A stretch of DNA of 9,066 bases from Bacteroidota bacterium (GCA_025359355.1 JANYGR010000081.1:1-9066), one strand, 5' to 3'; shown: positions 1-5,863, counted from the stretch's first letter. The notes: generated from the letters alone by a model not told the origin. A program made the numbers and translations.

Positions 1-785
1 TCAATATTTTGCCATTTCAATTTTAACACATCTGAAACGCGAAGACCACCGGCATAAGATGCAAAAATAAACATATCACGATGTACATACTTTTGTTCAC
101 TATCGCCAAGATCTAAATTTTCAATAATTGTTAATTCATCTTCAGTTAAATATTCACGATGAGTTTTTTCGGTTTTAATTTTATACTTTTTGAAAGAATC
201 AAATTTGCTATCCAATTTGTCACCATTTACAGCTTCATTGAATAATTGGCGAATGAATTTGAAATTAGTGTGGATTGTATTTGTCCCATTCTTTTTATCC
301 ACTCTTAAATGTTTTTCATATTCCGCTAAAAACTCTGGAGTTATATCTTGGAAACAAATTTGTTTCTGCTTTACATGGTCTTTTACTTTATTGATTATTG
401 CCTGACAACGGTCGTGTGTACCTATTTGACCTTGTCTTTTATATCTGCCATATACCTCTTCAGCGAATGAGAAAAAATCCAATGGTTTTTGACCAAAAGC
501 TTTAGTGCGCATTTGCTCCACAGTAAGCGATTTTGAAATAGTTAAATGTTCAAATACCTGGTCTTGTAATTCAGTAAATTTATTTGATAGATAAGAATTA
601 AATCTAACACTGTTTTGGTGCGATTTTTTCACTTTTTTATTTTTCTCATCCCATTCATTTGGAAACAAAAAAATACTTGATGACATATAAGTTATTTTTC
701 TATCTTTGATTACACGAAAATGAACAGGTGCTTGACCTTTTTTATTTAACTTGTCTTTTCTGAAAATGATTGATACTGTTGCCAT
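1..785 (-). CDS. Tyrosine-type site-specific integrase (N-terminal 261 residues, runs off left edge)
   Basis: The frame is open from ATG at 785 to the window edge. The protein begins MATVSIIFRKDKLNKKGQAP, the usual start of Bacteroidota integrases: an Arm-type DNA-binding domain (about residues 1-90, including the FPNEWDEKNKKVKKSHQNS stretch), then a SAM-like core-binding domain (about 115-215), then the start of the catalytic domain. The first catalytic arginine is visible in GGLRVSDVLKLKW near the window edge. The later Lys, HxxR, His/Trp and Tyr residues lie outside the window, so activity cannot be judged. Family members are about 400 residues, so roughly a third is missing from view. The gene points away from the att-like repeat at 968-988, with its 5' end 183 bp from it, the usual placement of an integrase beside its own attachment site. 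I infer that it catalysed insertion of an element extending left of the window. Confidence 0.9.
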   Translation of the reverse strand, partial: MATVSIIFRKDKLNKKGQAPVHFRVIKDRKITYMSSSIFLFPNEWDEKNKKVKKSHQNSVRFNSYLSNKFTELQDQVFEHLTISKSLTVEQMRTKAFGQKPLDFFSFAEEVYGRYKRQGQIGTHDRCQAIINKVKDHVKQKQICFQDITPEFLAEYEKHLRVDKKNGTNTIHTNFKFIRQLFNEAVNGDKLDSKFDSFKKYKIKTEKTHREYLTEDELTIIENLDLGDSEQKYVHRDMFIFASYAGGLRVSDVLKLKWQNI

Positions 786-832
786 AGCGAAGAATAATGA
801 AATATGATGCAATATAAGGAAAATAATTAACT

Positions 833-856
833 AGGGTAAACAATGGGGTAAACATT
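833..856. repeat. Paired direct repeats, candidate integrase arm sites (left of att)
   Basis: Two copies of GGGTAAACA (834-842 and 846-854) repeat with a 12-nt period just upstream of the integrase start. A related pair lies on the other side of the att-like repeat at 1038-1058. Short direct repeats flanking a core site are the expected form of arm-type integrase binding sites; this role is inferred. The leader between 786 and 967 also carries two ATGCAAA copies 10 nt apart (883-889, 893-899) and otherwise shows no gene. Confidence 0.45.
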
Positions 857-967
857 TGCTTCTTTTTTATGAACACTTACCTATGCAAATAGATGCAAAA
901 TACTCTGAAAGTACTATTAATAAAGCAAAATAAAATTTAATGATTTTTTTTAATGTCAAAAAATAAT

Positions 968-988
968 CCAATCGGGGTCACGATTAAA
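968..988. repeat. att-like direct repeat, copy 1 (resembles a tRNA 3' end)
   Basis: This 21-bp sequence begins CCAATCGGGG and ends ACGATTAAA and recurs exactly at 3218-3238. Similarity continues for about 12 bp more (CAACAAAA here against ACACAAAA there) and then into terminators that share the loop ATCAATAG. Read as a tRNA end, CCAAT is the 3' strand of the T stem, CGGGGTC the 3' strand of the acceptor stem and the next A the discriminator, with no encoded CCA. The bases upstream contain no T loop or other tRNA parts, so this is a fragment, as expected for an attachment site duplicated by insertion into a tRNA gene. The implied acceptor 5' strand is GACCCCG, which would suit a tRNA-Lys-like gene, but identity is unproven. 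Confidence 0.65.
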
Positions 989-992
989 CAAC

Positions 993-1029
993 AAAAAAGC
1001 CTGTAAATCAATAGATTACAGGTTTTTTT
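993..1029. terminator. Rho-independent terminator following att copy 1
   Basis: CCTGTAA (1000-1006) pairs with TTACAGG (1016-1022), followed by seven T. Six A before the stem could extend it against the T run, so it may act in both directions. It carries the same ATCAATAG loop as the terminator after att copy 2, though the stem differs. Confidence 0.75.
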
Positions 1030-1037
1030 CATTAAAA

Positions 1038-1058
1038 GGGGGAACATAGGGGGAACAT
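1038..1058. repeat. Paired direct repeats, candidate integrase arm sites (right of att)
   Basis: GGGGGAACAT occurs at 1038-1047 and 1049-1058, an 11-nt period in the same orientation as the GGGTAAACA pair left of the att core. Similarity of the two pairs (a G run followed by an AACA core) suggests binding by related integrases. If so, the right pair belongs to the end of the cassette at 989-3217. Function is inferred. Confidence 0.4.
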
Positions 1059-1106
1059 TTCATTTTTTCCTCTCATAACACCCCTCTTCTTTAATTTTCA
1101 CAAACA

Positions 1107-1143
1107 CATACTTTATCTATGCTTACGCTATGGATAAAGTATG
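1107..1143. repeat. 11-bp perfect inverted repeat
   Basis: CATACTTTATC (1107-1117) is the exact reverse complement of GATAAAGTATG (1133-1143), with a 15-nt spacer. No T run follows, so it is not an obvious terminator. It may be a protein-binding site near the element end or a hairpin; no function can be assigned. Confidence 0.5.
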
Positions 1144-1289
1144 CACTTACTATAAATACTATTTCCTTTTTGATGCGAAACATTTGCAAGTGATGCAAAC
1201 GCAACGCTTTTATGGTTATAGGATTTTGATGATTTAGTTTTGTATTGTCAAACGATTTCTATTCGCGATAAGAATGAAATTTGATCTTT

Positions 1290-1505
1290 TTGAAACCGTG
1301 ACGAAAGCACGTGTAAATTGCAACAACCAAGGCAAACTTGCTTCAGCAACCTTTGGCAAAATAGCTTTTGCTTAATGCCTTGAAAAGACATAGTTAAAAG
1401 CAAGGGCTATTTTGGTTTAGCGGTCGTGCCAATTATTTTATAATAAGGCGCCCGTGAACCAACTCGTTGGTTTGGCGCGGTTTGTTGCTTGCACCTGCTG
1501 AGGAA
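1290..1505. other. Densely self-complementary non-coding stretch, possible structured RNA or palindromic repeat
   Basis: No credible reading frame is seen here. Many arms pair: GCAACAA (1320-1326) with TTGTTGC (1482-1488) closes the whole region. CAAGGCA (1328-1334) pairs with TGCCTTG (1376-1382). CAAAATAGC (1357-1365) pairs with GCTATTTTG (1406-1414), interleaved with the previous pair. GCAAAA (1356-1361) can instead pair with TTTTGC (1366-1371). TTGC and GCAA close a TTCA loop (1338-1349). A final hairpin combines GCGCC (1448-1452) with GGCGC (1474-1478) and AACCAAC (1457-1463) with GTTGGTT (1466-1472). It lies just downstream of the Fic gene. It is richer in G and C than its surroundings, which suggests a constrained element. 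I do not recognise a named RNA family. Confidence 0.4.
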
Positions 1506-1545
1506 CACCACTTTACCTTATACAATAAATAATGAGAGAGAAAAA

Positions 1546-2673
1546 CTATTTGAAGACTTTAAAATATTCATTAAAAATATACAACTTGTTTCGTTGAGCA
1601 TCTCCAATAGCTTGTAATATATTTAAGCGTTCAAAATCATCAATTAATTTGTAGGCAGTAACCAAAGATGTTTCTGTAATTTTTGCAACATCATCGGGAC
1701 GAACTACTGGTTGAGTAAATAAATATTGTAATAGTATTTGAGCTTTTGGCGCTCGTTTACCAAGTGTTACAATTCGTTTTGTTTCACAATCTTGTTTTAA
1801 TTTTATAATTTCTCGTAACCCTTCAATTGCTTTGTCTGCTGTTTCTATTATGCCTACTAAGAAAAACTTTAACCATTGTTGTATATCATTACGAGTACGA
1901 ACAGCCATTAAATTATCATAATATAAACTTCTATTACGCTCAAAAAAATCAGATAAATACAATACAGGTTTTTGCAAAATATTTGCATCAATAAAATACA
2001 ACGTAATTAATAAACGACCTATACGTCCGTTACCATCTAAAAAAGGATGTATTGTCTCGAATTGATAATGTGCTACTGCTGCCTTTAAAACATTTGGTAA
2101 ACCAGTATCATTATTATGTAAAAAATTTTCTAAATCACCAATCAATTTTTCTACATCATGATACACTGGCGGAATAAATGTAGCATCATTTAATGTTGCG
2201 CCACCAATCCAATTTTGACTTCTTCTAAATTCACCTGTCAACTTTGATTCTCCTCTTACTCCATCTAATAATGTTTTGTGAGCTTGTTTAAGTAATCTTG
2301 ATGAAAGAGGAAGTTTACTCAAATTTTCGACACTTTGATTTAAAGCATTTACATAATTGTTTACCTCTCTCCAATCGTTTCTTTTTTCAGGTTCAATCTC
2401 TTCTTCTTTTAATAAAGCCTCTTCCATATTGGTTTGAGTGCCTTCAATTTTACTAGACACAGTAGCTTCTTTTACTACATGTAATTTAATAAAATGGTCA
2501 ATATCAGGAACCAATTGAGCATAAGCATTTAACTCCCCTAATTTTAGTGTAGATTTTTCTATTAATAACTGCAAAGCTGCATCGTCTATTTTATAAATTC
2601 TATTAATAAACTCTGGAGCAAAAGCTTTATAGCCTATTGCGTTAATATATTTACCTGATTTAAAAGATTTCAT
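1546..2673 (-). CDS. Fic-domain protein adenylyltransferase (class II, with C-terminal winged helix)
   Basis: This 375-residue protein has the full Fic core motif HPFLDGNGRIGR at 209-220, with the catalytic His209, the Asp213 metal ligand and Arg220. Such enzymes transfer AMP from ATP to Ser, Thr or Tyr hydroxyls of target proteins. An N-terminal Fic_N region (about 25-110) contains the inhibitory-helix motif S73-xxx-E77-G78 (SSKIEG). This is the class II arrangement, in which the Glu obstructs ATP binding until relieved. The flap (GEFRRSQNWIGG, 147-158) precedes the core. Residues about 308-373 form a winged-helix-like end (RAPKAQILLQYLF, then a KITETSLVTAYKLIDDF recognition segment). Length and layout match SoFic-like proteins of COG3177. 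ATG at 2673 gives the expected N-terminus. All catalytic residues are present, so it should be active. No separate antitoxin is needed in this class. Substrate is unknown. Confidence 0.92.
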   Translation of the reverse strand: MKSFKSGKYINAIGYKAFAPEFINRIYKIDDAALQLLIEKSTLKLGELNAYAQLVPDIDHFIKLHVVKEATVSSKIEGTQTNMEEALLKEEEIEPEKRNDWREVNNYVNALNQSVENLSKLPLSSRLLKQAHKTLLDGVRGESKLTGEFRRSQNWIGGATLNDATFIPPVYHDVEKLIGDLENFLHNNDTGLPNVLKAAVAHYQFETIHPFLDGNGRIGRLLITLYFIDANILQKPVLYLSDFFERNRSLYYDNLMAVRTRNDIQQWLKFFLVGIIETADKAIEGLREIIKLKQDCETKRIVTLGKRAPKAQILLQYLFTQPVVRPDDVAKITETSLVTAYKLIDDFERLNILQAIGDAQRNKLYIFNEYFKVFK

Positions 2674-2716
2674 TTACAAGTTTTGTATGCTTAATTACGG
2701 TGAAGTGTTATTGGCT

Positions 2717-2791
2717 CAAAGTTAAATAAAAAAATCCTTATTTAACTTTAGTGGTCTTAAAGTTAAATAGCGAGAATGTAATTAAACTTTA
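2717..2791 (-). promoter_or_regulatory. Fic promoter overlapped by a symmetric array of four operator half-sites
   Basis: Half-sites alternate in direction: AAAGTTAAAT (2718-2727), ATTTAACTTTA (2740-2750), TAAAGTTAAAT (2758-2768) and ATTAAACTTTA (2781-2791, one mismatch). Spacers are 12, 7 and 12 nt, so the whole array is symmetric about 2754. On the minus strand, the first half-site overlaps TAACTTTG (2724-2717), an exact match to the Bacteroidota -7 box TAnnTTTG, about 44 nt before the Fic start. The second half-site falls where the -33 element would be. This geometry suggests repression by a dimeric winged-helix protein, plausibly the C-terminal domain of Fic itself. The binding protein is inferred. 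Confidence 0.65.
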
Positions 2792-2867
2792 ATAGAATAT
2801 AATTAACTGATTGTCAAATATTTGATTATTTAGGGCAGTTTACGGTTTAACACTAACTTTTTTAAGA

Positions 2868-2999
2868 TTAAGTTAGATTTGTGACAAATATGTTAAAAGA
2901 ATGGTTATTACCAAACCATAAAATACTAAAACCGAGAACTACTTTATGACAGATATACCGAAAATTGGTATCATTTGCATAAAATTGTTCTAATGTCAT
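2868..2999 (-). CDS. Tiny hypothetical protein, 43 residues, overlapping the ORF upstream
   Basis: ATG at 2999-2997 overlaps the TGA of the preceding small frame in an ATGA junction, a common sign of translational coupling. The product starts MTLEQFYANDTNFRY and ends after 43 residues; its middle (VVLGFSILWFG) is hydrophobic. I recognise no family. It may be a genuine small protein, a remnant of a longer gene cut short, or chance. It runs in the same direction as Fic and ends about 195 bp before the Fic start, with the operator array in between. Confidence 0.22.
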   Translation of the reverse strand: MTLEQFYANDTNFRYICHKVVLGFSILWFGNNHSFNIFVTNLT

Positions 3000-3139
3000 T
3001 TTGCAATAATTTCTTGATTATCAATCATTTTGTCAATTTCAAGTTTCACCTTTCTTAATACAATTTCTAATCCTATTCTTTGATTAATTTCTCCGATAGA
3101 ACTATTAGGATATGTTCTTAAATCTGGTATGTCGAACAT
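2996..3139 (-). CDS. Small hypothetical protein, 47 residues, winged-helix-like fragment
   Basis: ATG at 3139-3137 opens a 47-residue frame beginning MFDIPDLRTYPNSSIGEINQ. The segment SSIGEINQRIGLEI followed by LRKVKLEIDKMIDNQEIIAK resembles the end of a winged-helix DNA-binding domain (helix, recognition helix, then the strand before the wing). The expected wing is missing because the frame stops. It therefore looks like either a truncated regulator or a very short stand-alone protein. It lies 79 bp inside the second att-like repeat and points toward Fic, so it could be the broken former regulator of the cassette. Assignment rests on pattern resemblance only. Confidence 0.35.
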   Translation of the reverse strand: MFDIPDLRTYPNSSIGEINQRIGLEIVLRKVKLEIDKMIDNQEIIAK

Positions 3140-3217
3140 AATTTTCTGTTATTGATAATAAGATAAAGCCATGAAATAAACTTTAATTTGTCCGTTCTCG
3201 AAACATACAGTTGCCGA

Positions 3218-3238
3218 CCAATCGGGGTCACGATTAAA
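3218..3238. repeat. att-like direct repeat, copy 2 (outer boundary of the accessory region)
   Basis: This is an exact copy of 968-988, with mismatches immediately outside on both sides, so the shared core is 21 bp. Upstream bases do not form a tRNA. It is followed by a terminator and then by genes with a chromosomal character, which makes this the likely island/chromosome junction. No GGGTAAACA-like pairs are seen beside this copy. Confidence 0.65.
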
Positions 3239-3243
3239 ACACA

Positions 3244-3279
3244 AAACCCTTGATATCAATAGCTTTCAAGGGTTTTTTA
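3244..3279 (+). terminator. Rho-independent terminator following att copy 2
   Basis: AAACCCTTGA (3244-3253) pairs over 10 bp with TCAAGGGTTT (3266-3275), and a T run continues to 3278. The position, just after a tRNA-like 3' end, suggests it is the original terminator of the invaded tRNA gene. Confidence 0.85.
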
Positions 3280-3321
3280 GTTGCTTATCCTAAATACCTC
3301 TCTTATATTAAAATAAACTTA

Positions 3322-3329
3322 TACTTTTG
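3322..3329 (+). promoter_or_regulatory. Bacteroidota-type -7 promoter element
   Basis: TACTTTTG matches TAnnTTTG exactly and lies 20 bp before the start of the PhnA-domain gene, giving a very short leader. No clear TTG is seen at the -33 spacing. It is the only evident promoter for the three genes that follow. Confidence 0.5.
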
Positions 3330-3349
3330 TCCGATCAATACTAAAACCT

Positions 3350-3907
3350 ATGTCTATCAGTCCTGAACTTAAACAACGTAACCAAGAACAATGCGAATTA
3401 TGTAACAGTGAAATCGCTTCTCACGAATATACGGTTACTCCTAAAAATGACGATTCAATTGACAATCAAGTCGCGTTATGCGATACATGTTTATCTAAAA
3501 TTGACGATAAAGACGCTAGCTTTCATTGGCGCTGTTTAGAAGGAAGTATTTGGAGTCCAGAGCCTAGTGTTCAAGCATTATGTTATCGAATTTTACAAAA
3601 CTATAAAGAAGAAGACTGGGCTAGTAATTTAATCAGTACGATTGATCTTGATGAAAACGTTATTCAGTGGGCTATGAGTGCATTAGAAATTCCAGATGTA
3701 CATAAAGATGCTTTTGGAAATATTCTAGAAAATGGCGACAATGTGGTATTAACACAAGCATTAAATGTAAAGGGTACTAATTTTACTGCTTCTAAAGGAA
3801 CAGTTGTAAAAAGAATTAAACTTGTAAGTGATAATGTTGAGCAAATTGAAGGTAAAATAAACGAACAAACCATCGTCATTTTATGCAAGTTTGTAAAAAA
3901 ATTATAG
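3350..3907 (+). CDS. PhnA-domain zinc-ribbon protein
   Basis: The product is 185 residues. An N-terminal zinc ribbon is formed by C15-x-x-C18 (CELC) and C44-x-x-C47 (CDTC). The C-terminal PhnA domain (about 116-185) begins VHKDAFGNILENGDNVVLTQ and has the typical KGTNF...KGTVVKRIKL strands of an SH3-like barrel. The E. coli relative (YjdM/PhnA) is about 111 residues and consists of the same two parts without the roughly 60-residue acidic middle section present here. Despite the name, PhnA is not required for phosphonate breakdown, and no phosphonate genes are nearby. ATG at 3350 follows directly after the promoter-like box. It is first in a plus-strand cluster with the pentapeptide and rlmF genes (gaps of 29 and 10 bp). 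Molecular role is unknown. Confidence 0.85.
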   Translation: MSISPELKQRNQEQCELCNSEIASHEYTVTPKNDDSIDNQVALCDTCLSKIDDKDASFHWRCLEGSIWSPEPSVQALCYRILQNYKEEDWASNLISTIDLDENVIQWAMSALEIPDVHKDAFGNILENGDNVVLTQALNVKGTNFTASKGTVVKRIKLVSDNVEQIEGKINEQTIVILCKFVKKL

Positions 3908-3936
3908 ACTTACTATTTTCAAAATAATTAATTTTC

Positions 3937-4509
3937 ATGGAAAGATCATATATCGAACATCAAATCTTCGAGAAACGTAATTTTTCTGAAACTCCCATCG
4001 ATAAAGGAGAATATGAACATTGCACGTTTGTAAATTGTAATTTCACAAATGCTGATTTAACAAATAGAAATTTTACAGCTTGCGAATTTAAGGATTGCAA
4101 TTTAAGTATGGCTAAGTTTGGAAAAACAGTAATGAGTGAAGTACATTTTAAAGATTGTAAACTTTTAGGCTTAACATTTGAAAACTGTAATGAGTTTTTA
4201 TTTTCAATTACTGTTGAAAATTGCATACTCAACCTTTCTTCATTCTTTAAAATGAATCTTAAGAAAACAACTTTTAAAAATTCTAATTTACAAGAAGTTG
4301 ATTTTACGGAAAGTAACTTAACAGGCTCTTTATTTGACCATTGCGACTTGATGCGAACAACGTTTAAAAATACTATTTTAGAAAAAGTAGATTTTAGAAC
4401 ATCTTATAATTATTCTATCGACCCAGAATTGAATCGCATCAAAAAAGCAAAGTTTTCGACGGCTGGTGTTGTAGGGCTTTTAGATAAATACGATATTGAC
4501 ATCGATTAA
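3937..4509 (+). CDS. Pentapeptide-repeat protein (Qnr/McbG-like fold)
   Basis: The product is 190 residues and is largely tandem pentapeptides of the form A(D/N)LxX, with central Phe or Leu every fifth residue, for example CTFVN CNFTN ADLTN RNFTA CEFKD CNLSM AKF (about 29-62) and TTFKN SNLQE VDFTE SNLTG SLFDH CDLMR TTF (about 110-143). These build a right-handed quadrilateral beta helix. The non-repeat end (SIDPELNRIKKAKFSTAGVVGLL) is typical of the Bacteroidota single-domain members. Relatives such as Qnr and MfpA mimic DNA and protect gyrase, but nothing here proves that activity, and the protein is shorter than Qnr (about 218). No signal peptide or membrane segment is seen, so it should be cytoplasmic. 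It sits 29 bp after the PhnA-domain gene and 10 bp before rlmF, so co-transcription is likely. Confidence 0.88.
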   Translation: MERSYIEHQIFEKRNFSETPIDKGEYEHCTFVNCNFTNADLTNRNFTACEFKDCNLSMAKFGKTVMSEVHFKDCKLLGLTFENCNEFLFSITVENCILNLSSFFKMNLKKTTFKNSNLQEVDFTESNLTGSLFDHCDLMRTTFKNTILEKVDFRTSYNYSIDPELNRIKKAKFSTAGVVGLLDKYDIDID

Positions 4510-4519
4510 ATTATAACCT

Positions 4520-5494
4520 ATGCTTGATAAAAAGAAAGAACATCCCAAAGAAAAAATCAGATTACATGTTCGAAACAAGCATCGCGAACGCTATAATTTA
4601 AAGGCTTTAATAGAAAGTCTGCCCGAATTAGCACAATACGTTTCTCTCAATATTTACAACGACGAGTCTATTGATTTTTTTAATCCTGAAGCCGTAAAAG
4701 CCTTAAACAAAGCGCTTTTAAAGCACCATTATCAAATTGATAACTGGAGTATTCCTCCAAATTATTTATGCCCTCCTATTCCTGGCAGAGCAGATTATAT
4801 CCATTACATTGCTGATTTATTATGTAGTTCAAACTATGGTAAAATCCCTAAAGATAATCTCGTTACCTGCTTAGACATTGGTGTTGGCGCTAATTGCGTG
4901 TATCCAATTATTGGCCATCAAGAATATGGTTGGAATTTTATTGGTAGTGATATTGATCCGGAAGCTATTGCATCAGCTAAAACCATCGTTGAATCCAATC
5001 CTGCTTTAGTCGGTCATGTTGACATTTGTTTGCAAACTAATAACAAGCATTTTTTTACTGGCATACTTCAAGAAGATGAATATGTAGATGTAACTATTTG
5101 TAACCCACCCTTTCATTCCTCGCAAGCAGAGGCTCAATCGGGAACACTTCGTAAACTAAGTAATTTAAGTAATAAAAAAGTAACAACTCCCACACTCAAT
5201 TTTGGTGGTCAAAGTACCGAACTATGGTGCAATGGTGGCGAAGCTCGTTTTGTAAATGATCTAATATTTGAAAGTAAACAATTTGCTACATCTTGCTTTT
5301 GGTTTACAACATTAATATCCAAACAATCCAATCTCAATAGAACTTACGCAACTCTAAAACAAGTTGGAGCAACCGATGTAAAAACCATACCAATGGGGCA
5401 AGGCAATAAATCAAGTCGTATTGTAGCTTGGACTTTTCTTACCAAAGAAGAACAAAAAATATGGACAAATAGCAAATGGAATAAAATTGTATAA
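4520..5494 (+). CDS. rlmF: 23S rRNA (adenine-1618-N6)-methyltransferase
   Basis: This 324-residue protein (E. coli RlmF is about 308) methylates N6 of A1618 in 23S rRNA using S-adenosylmethionine. The N-terminal part has the family-typical HVRNKHRERYN and a proline-rich IPPNYLCPPIPGRADYIHYI segment (78-97). Motif I, CLDIGVGANCVYP (117-129), binds SAM; GSDID (142-146) supplies the acidic ribose contact; and NPPF (195-198) is the catalytic motif for exocyclic amino methylation. The following FHSSQAEAQSG is also characteristic. All key residues are present. The start is 10 bp after the pentapeptide-repeat stop codon, so it is probably the last gene of that operon. In Bacteroidota this enzyme is a common chromosomal gene, which supports reading the right part of the window as core genome. 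Confidence 0.93.
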   Translation: MLDKKKEHPKEKIRLHVRNKHRERYNLKALIESLPELAQYVSLNIYNDESIDFFNPEAVKALNKALLKHHYQIDNWSIPPNYLCPPIPGRADYIHYIADLLCSSNYGKIPKDNLVTCLDIGVGANCVYPIIGHQEYGWNFIGSDIDPEAIASAKTIVESNPALVGHVDICLQTNNKHFFTGILQEDEYVDVTICNPPFHSSQAEAQSGTLRKLSNLSNKKVTTPTLNFGGQSTELWCNGGEARFVNDLIFESKQFATSCFWFTTLISKQSNLNRTYATLKQVGATDVKTIPMGQGNKSSRIVAWTFLTKEEQKIWTNSKWNKIV

Positions 5495-5533
5495 TCCGTT
5501 TTGCTAATTCGGGGTCGCTCAAAAAGTTAATCT

Positions 5534-5699
5534 TTATTTTTTCTTTTGCTTGACCAAAAGAAACAAAACCCGATAGCTATCGGGACAAGGCGAAAGACCA
5601 AATCCGTTTTTCCTCGCACAATCCACGCTTCAGTTCCACCGGAAAAACTAGGATTTCGCTCTCTTTCGCCAAAACCAACCGCACCATTACTAACATATG
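5534..5699. repeat. Structured intergenic repeat, copy A
   Basis: This stretch is homologous to 8711-8868 over its full length and folds into a long interrupted hairpin. TTTCTTTTG (5540-5548) pairs with CAAAAGAAA (5555-5563) around loop CTTGAC. GGCGAAAGA (5589-5597) pairs with TCTTTCGCC (5662-5670), AAATCC (5600-5605) with GGATTT (5651-5656), and GTTTTTCC (5606-5613) with GGAAAAAC (5641-5648). Copy B changes bases on both sides of these stems and keeps the pairing. It fills most of the gap after rlmF. No reading frame of its own is convincing. It may be a miniature mobile element or an RNA processing signal. Confidence 0.75.
5569..5584. repeat. Perfect 16-bp palindrome inside repeat copy A
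   Basis: CCCGATAGCTATCGGG is its own reverse complement. It interrupts copy A between loop CTTGAC and the GGCGAAAGA arm, at a place where copy B has only A-rich sequence. It therefore looks like an insertion of a short palindromic unit into the older repeat. I recall this palindrome as frequent in Bacteroidota genomes, but could not count it here beyond this single copy. Confidence 0.7.
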
Positions 5700-5836
5700 A
5701 TAAATGTATTAGAAAGTAGTGTGCGTCTATTCATTAAAGCTCTTGCGCTTTAAACAACATTTGCTTTATTAGGTAAATTTAGTCGACCGTTCGGTGTTTT
5801 GAGTGAATCCTAATTTACAACTTCATCTTTTTTTCT

Positions 5837-5844
5837 TATCTTTG
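5837..5844 (+). promoter_or_regulatory. Bacteroidota-type -7 promoter element of the ABC-F gene
   Basis: TATCTTTG matches TAnnTTTG and ends 19 bp before the ABC-F start codon, so the leader is very short. No exact -33 TTG is present. Upstream, 5700-5830 holds a 7-bp hairpin (TTAAAGC 5734-5740 with GCTTTAA 5747-5753) lacking a T run; nothing else is evident there. Confidence 0.55.
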
Positions 5845-5863
5845 CCGACTAATTTTTAAGTAA

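Larger units (their letters stand above)
989..3217. mobile_element. att-bounded cassette (genomic-island remnant) carrying a Fic gene
   Basis: The segment is bounded by exact 21-bp direct repeats, both directly followed by terminators of the same design, as expected for a second insertion at the same tRNA 3' end beside the integrase-bearing element on the left. It contains the Fic gene, two tiny reading frames, a symmetric operator array and a heavily paired non-coding stretch, but no integrase or transposase. It is therefore either a decayed element, a cassette moved in trans by the neighbouring integrase, or the leftover of a larger island. Right of the second repeat the genes look chromosomal. 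The boundary reading is inference from the repeats; exact ends could shift by the repeat length. Confidence 0.55.

Noticed and set aside
190..405. Plus-strand open frame of 71 codons
   Set aside because: It is the antisense shadow of the integrase, which is open across the whole region and has clear family motifs.
940..990. Complete tRNA gene ending at the att-like repeat
   Set aside because: Upstream bases lack a T loop, anticodon arm and acceptor 5' strand. The same holds at 3150-3240, so both are fragments only.
833..1058. CRISPR array from the short direct repeats
   Set aside because: Repeats are 9-10 bp with 1-3 bp between them and no spacers; no cas genes are present.
3350..3907. Phosphonate-degradation function from the PhnA name
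   Set aside because: PhnA proteins are not part of the C-P lyase, and no phn genes are nearby.
3664..4232. Minus-strand open frames opposite the PhnA-domain and pentapeptide genes
   Set aside because: Both lie fully inside well-supported plus-strand genes and show no family features.
3937..4509. Quinolone-resistance Qnr determinant
   Set aside because: The fold is shared, but the protein is shorter and has the non-repeat end of generic Bacteroidota members; resistance cannot be claimed.
5509..5516. TCGGGGTC as a third att copy
   Set aside because: Only 8-9 bases match the 21-bp repeat, no terminator of the same type follows, and the surroundings are chromosomal; probably chance.
5734..5753. 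Terminator upstream of the ABC-F gene
   Set aside because: The 7-bp hairpin is not followed by a T run.
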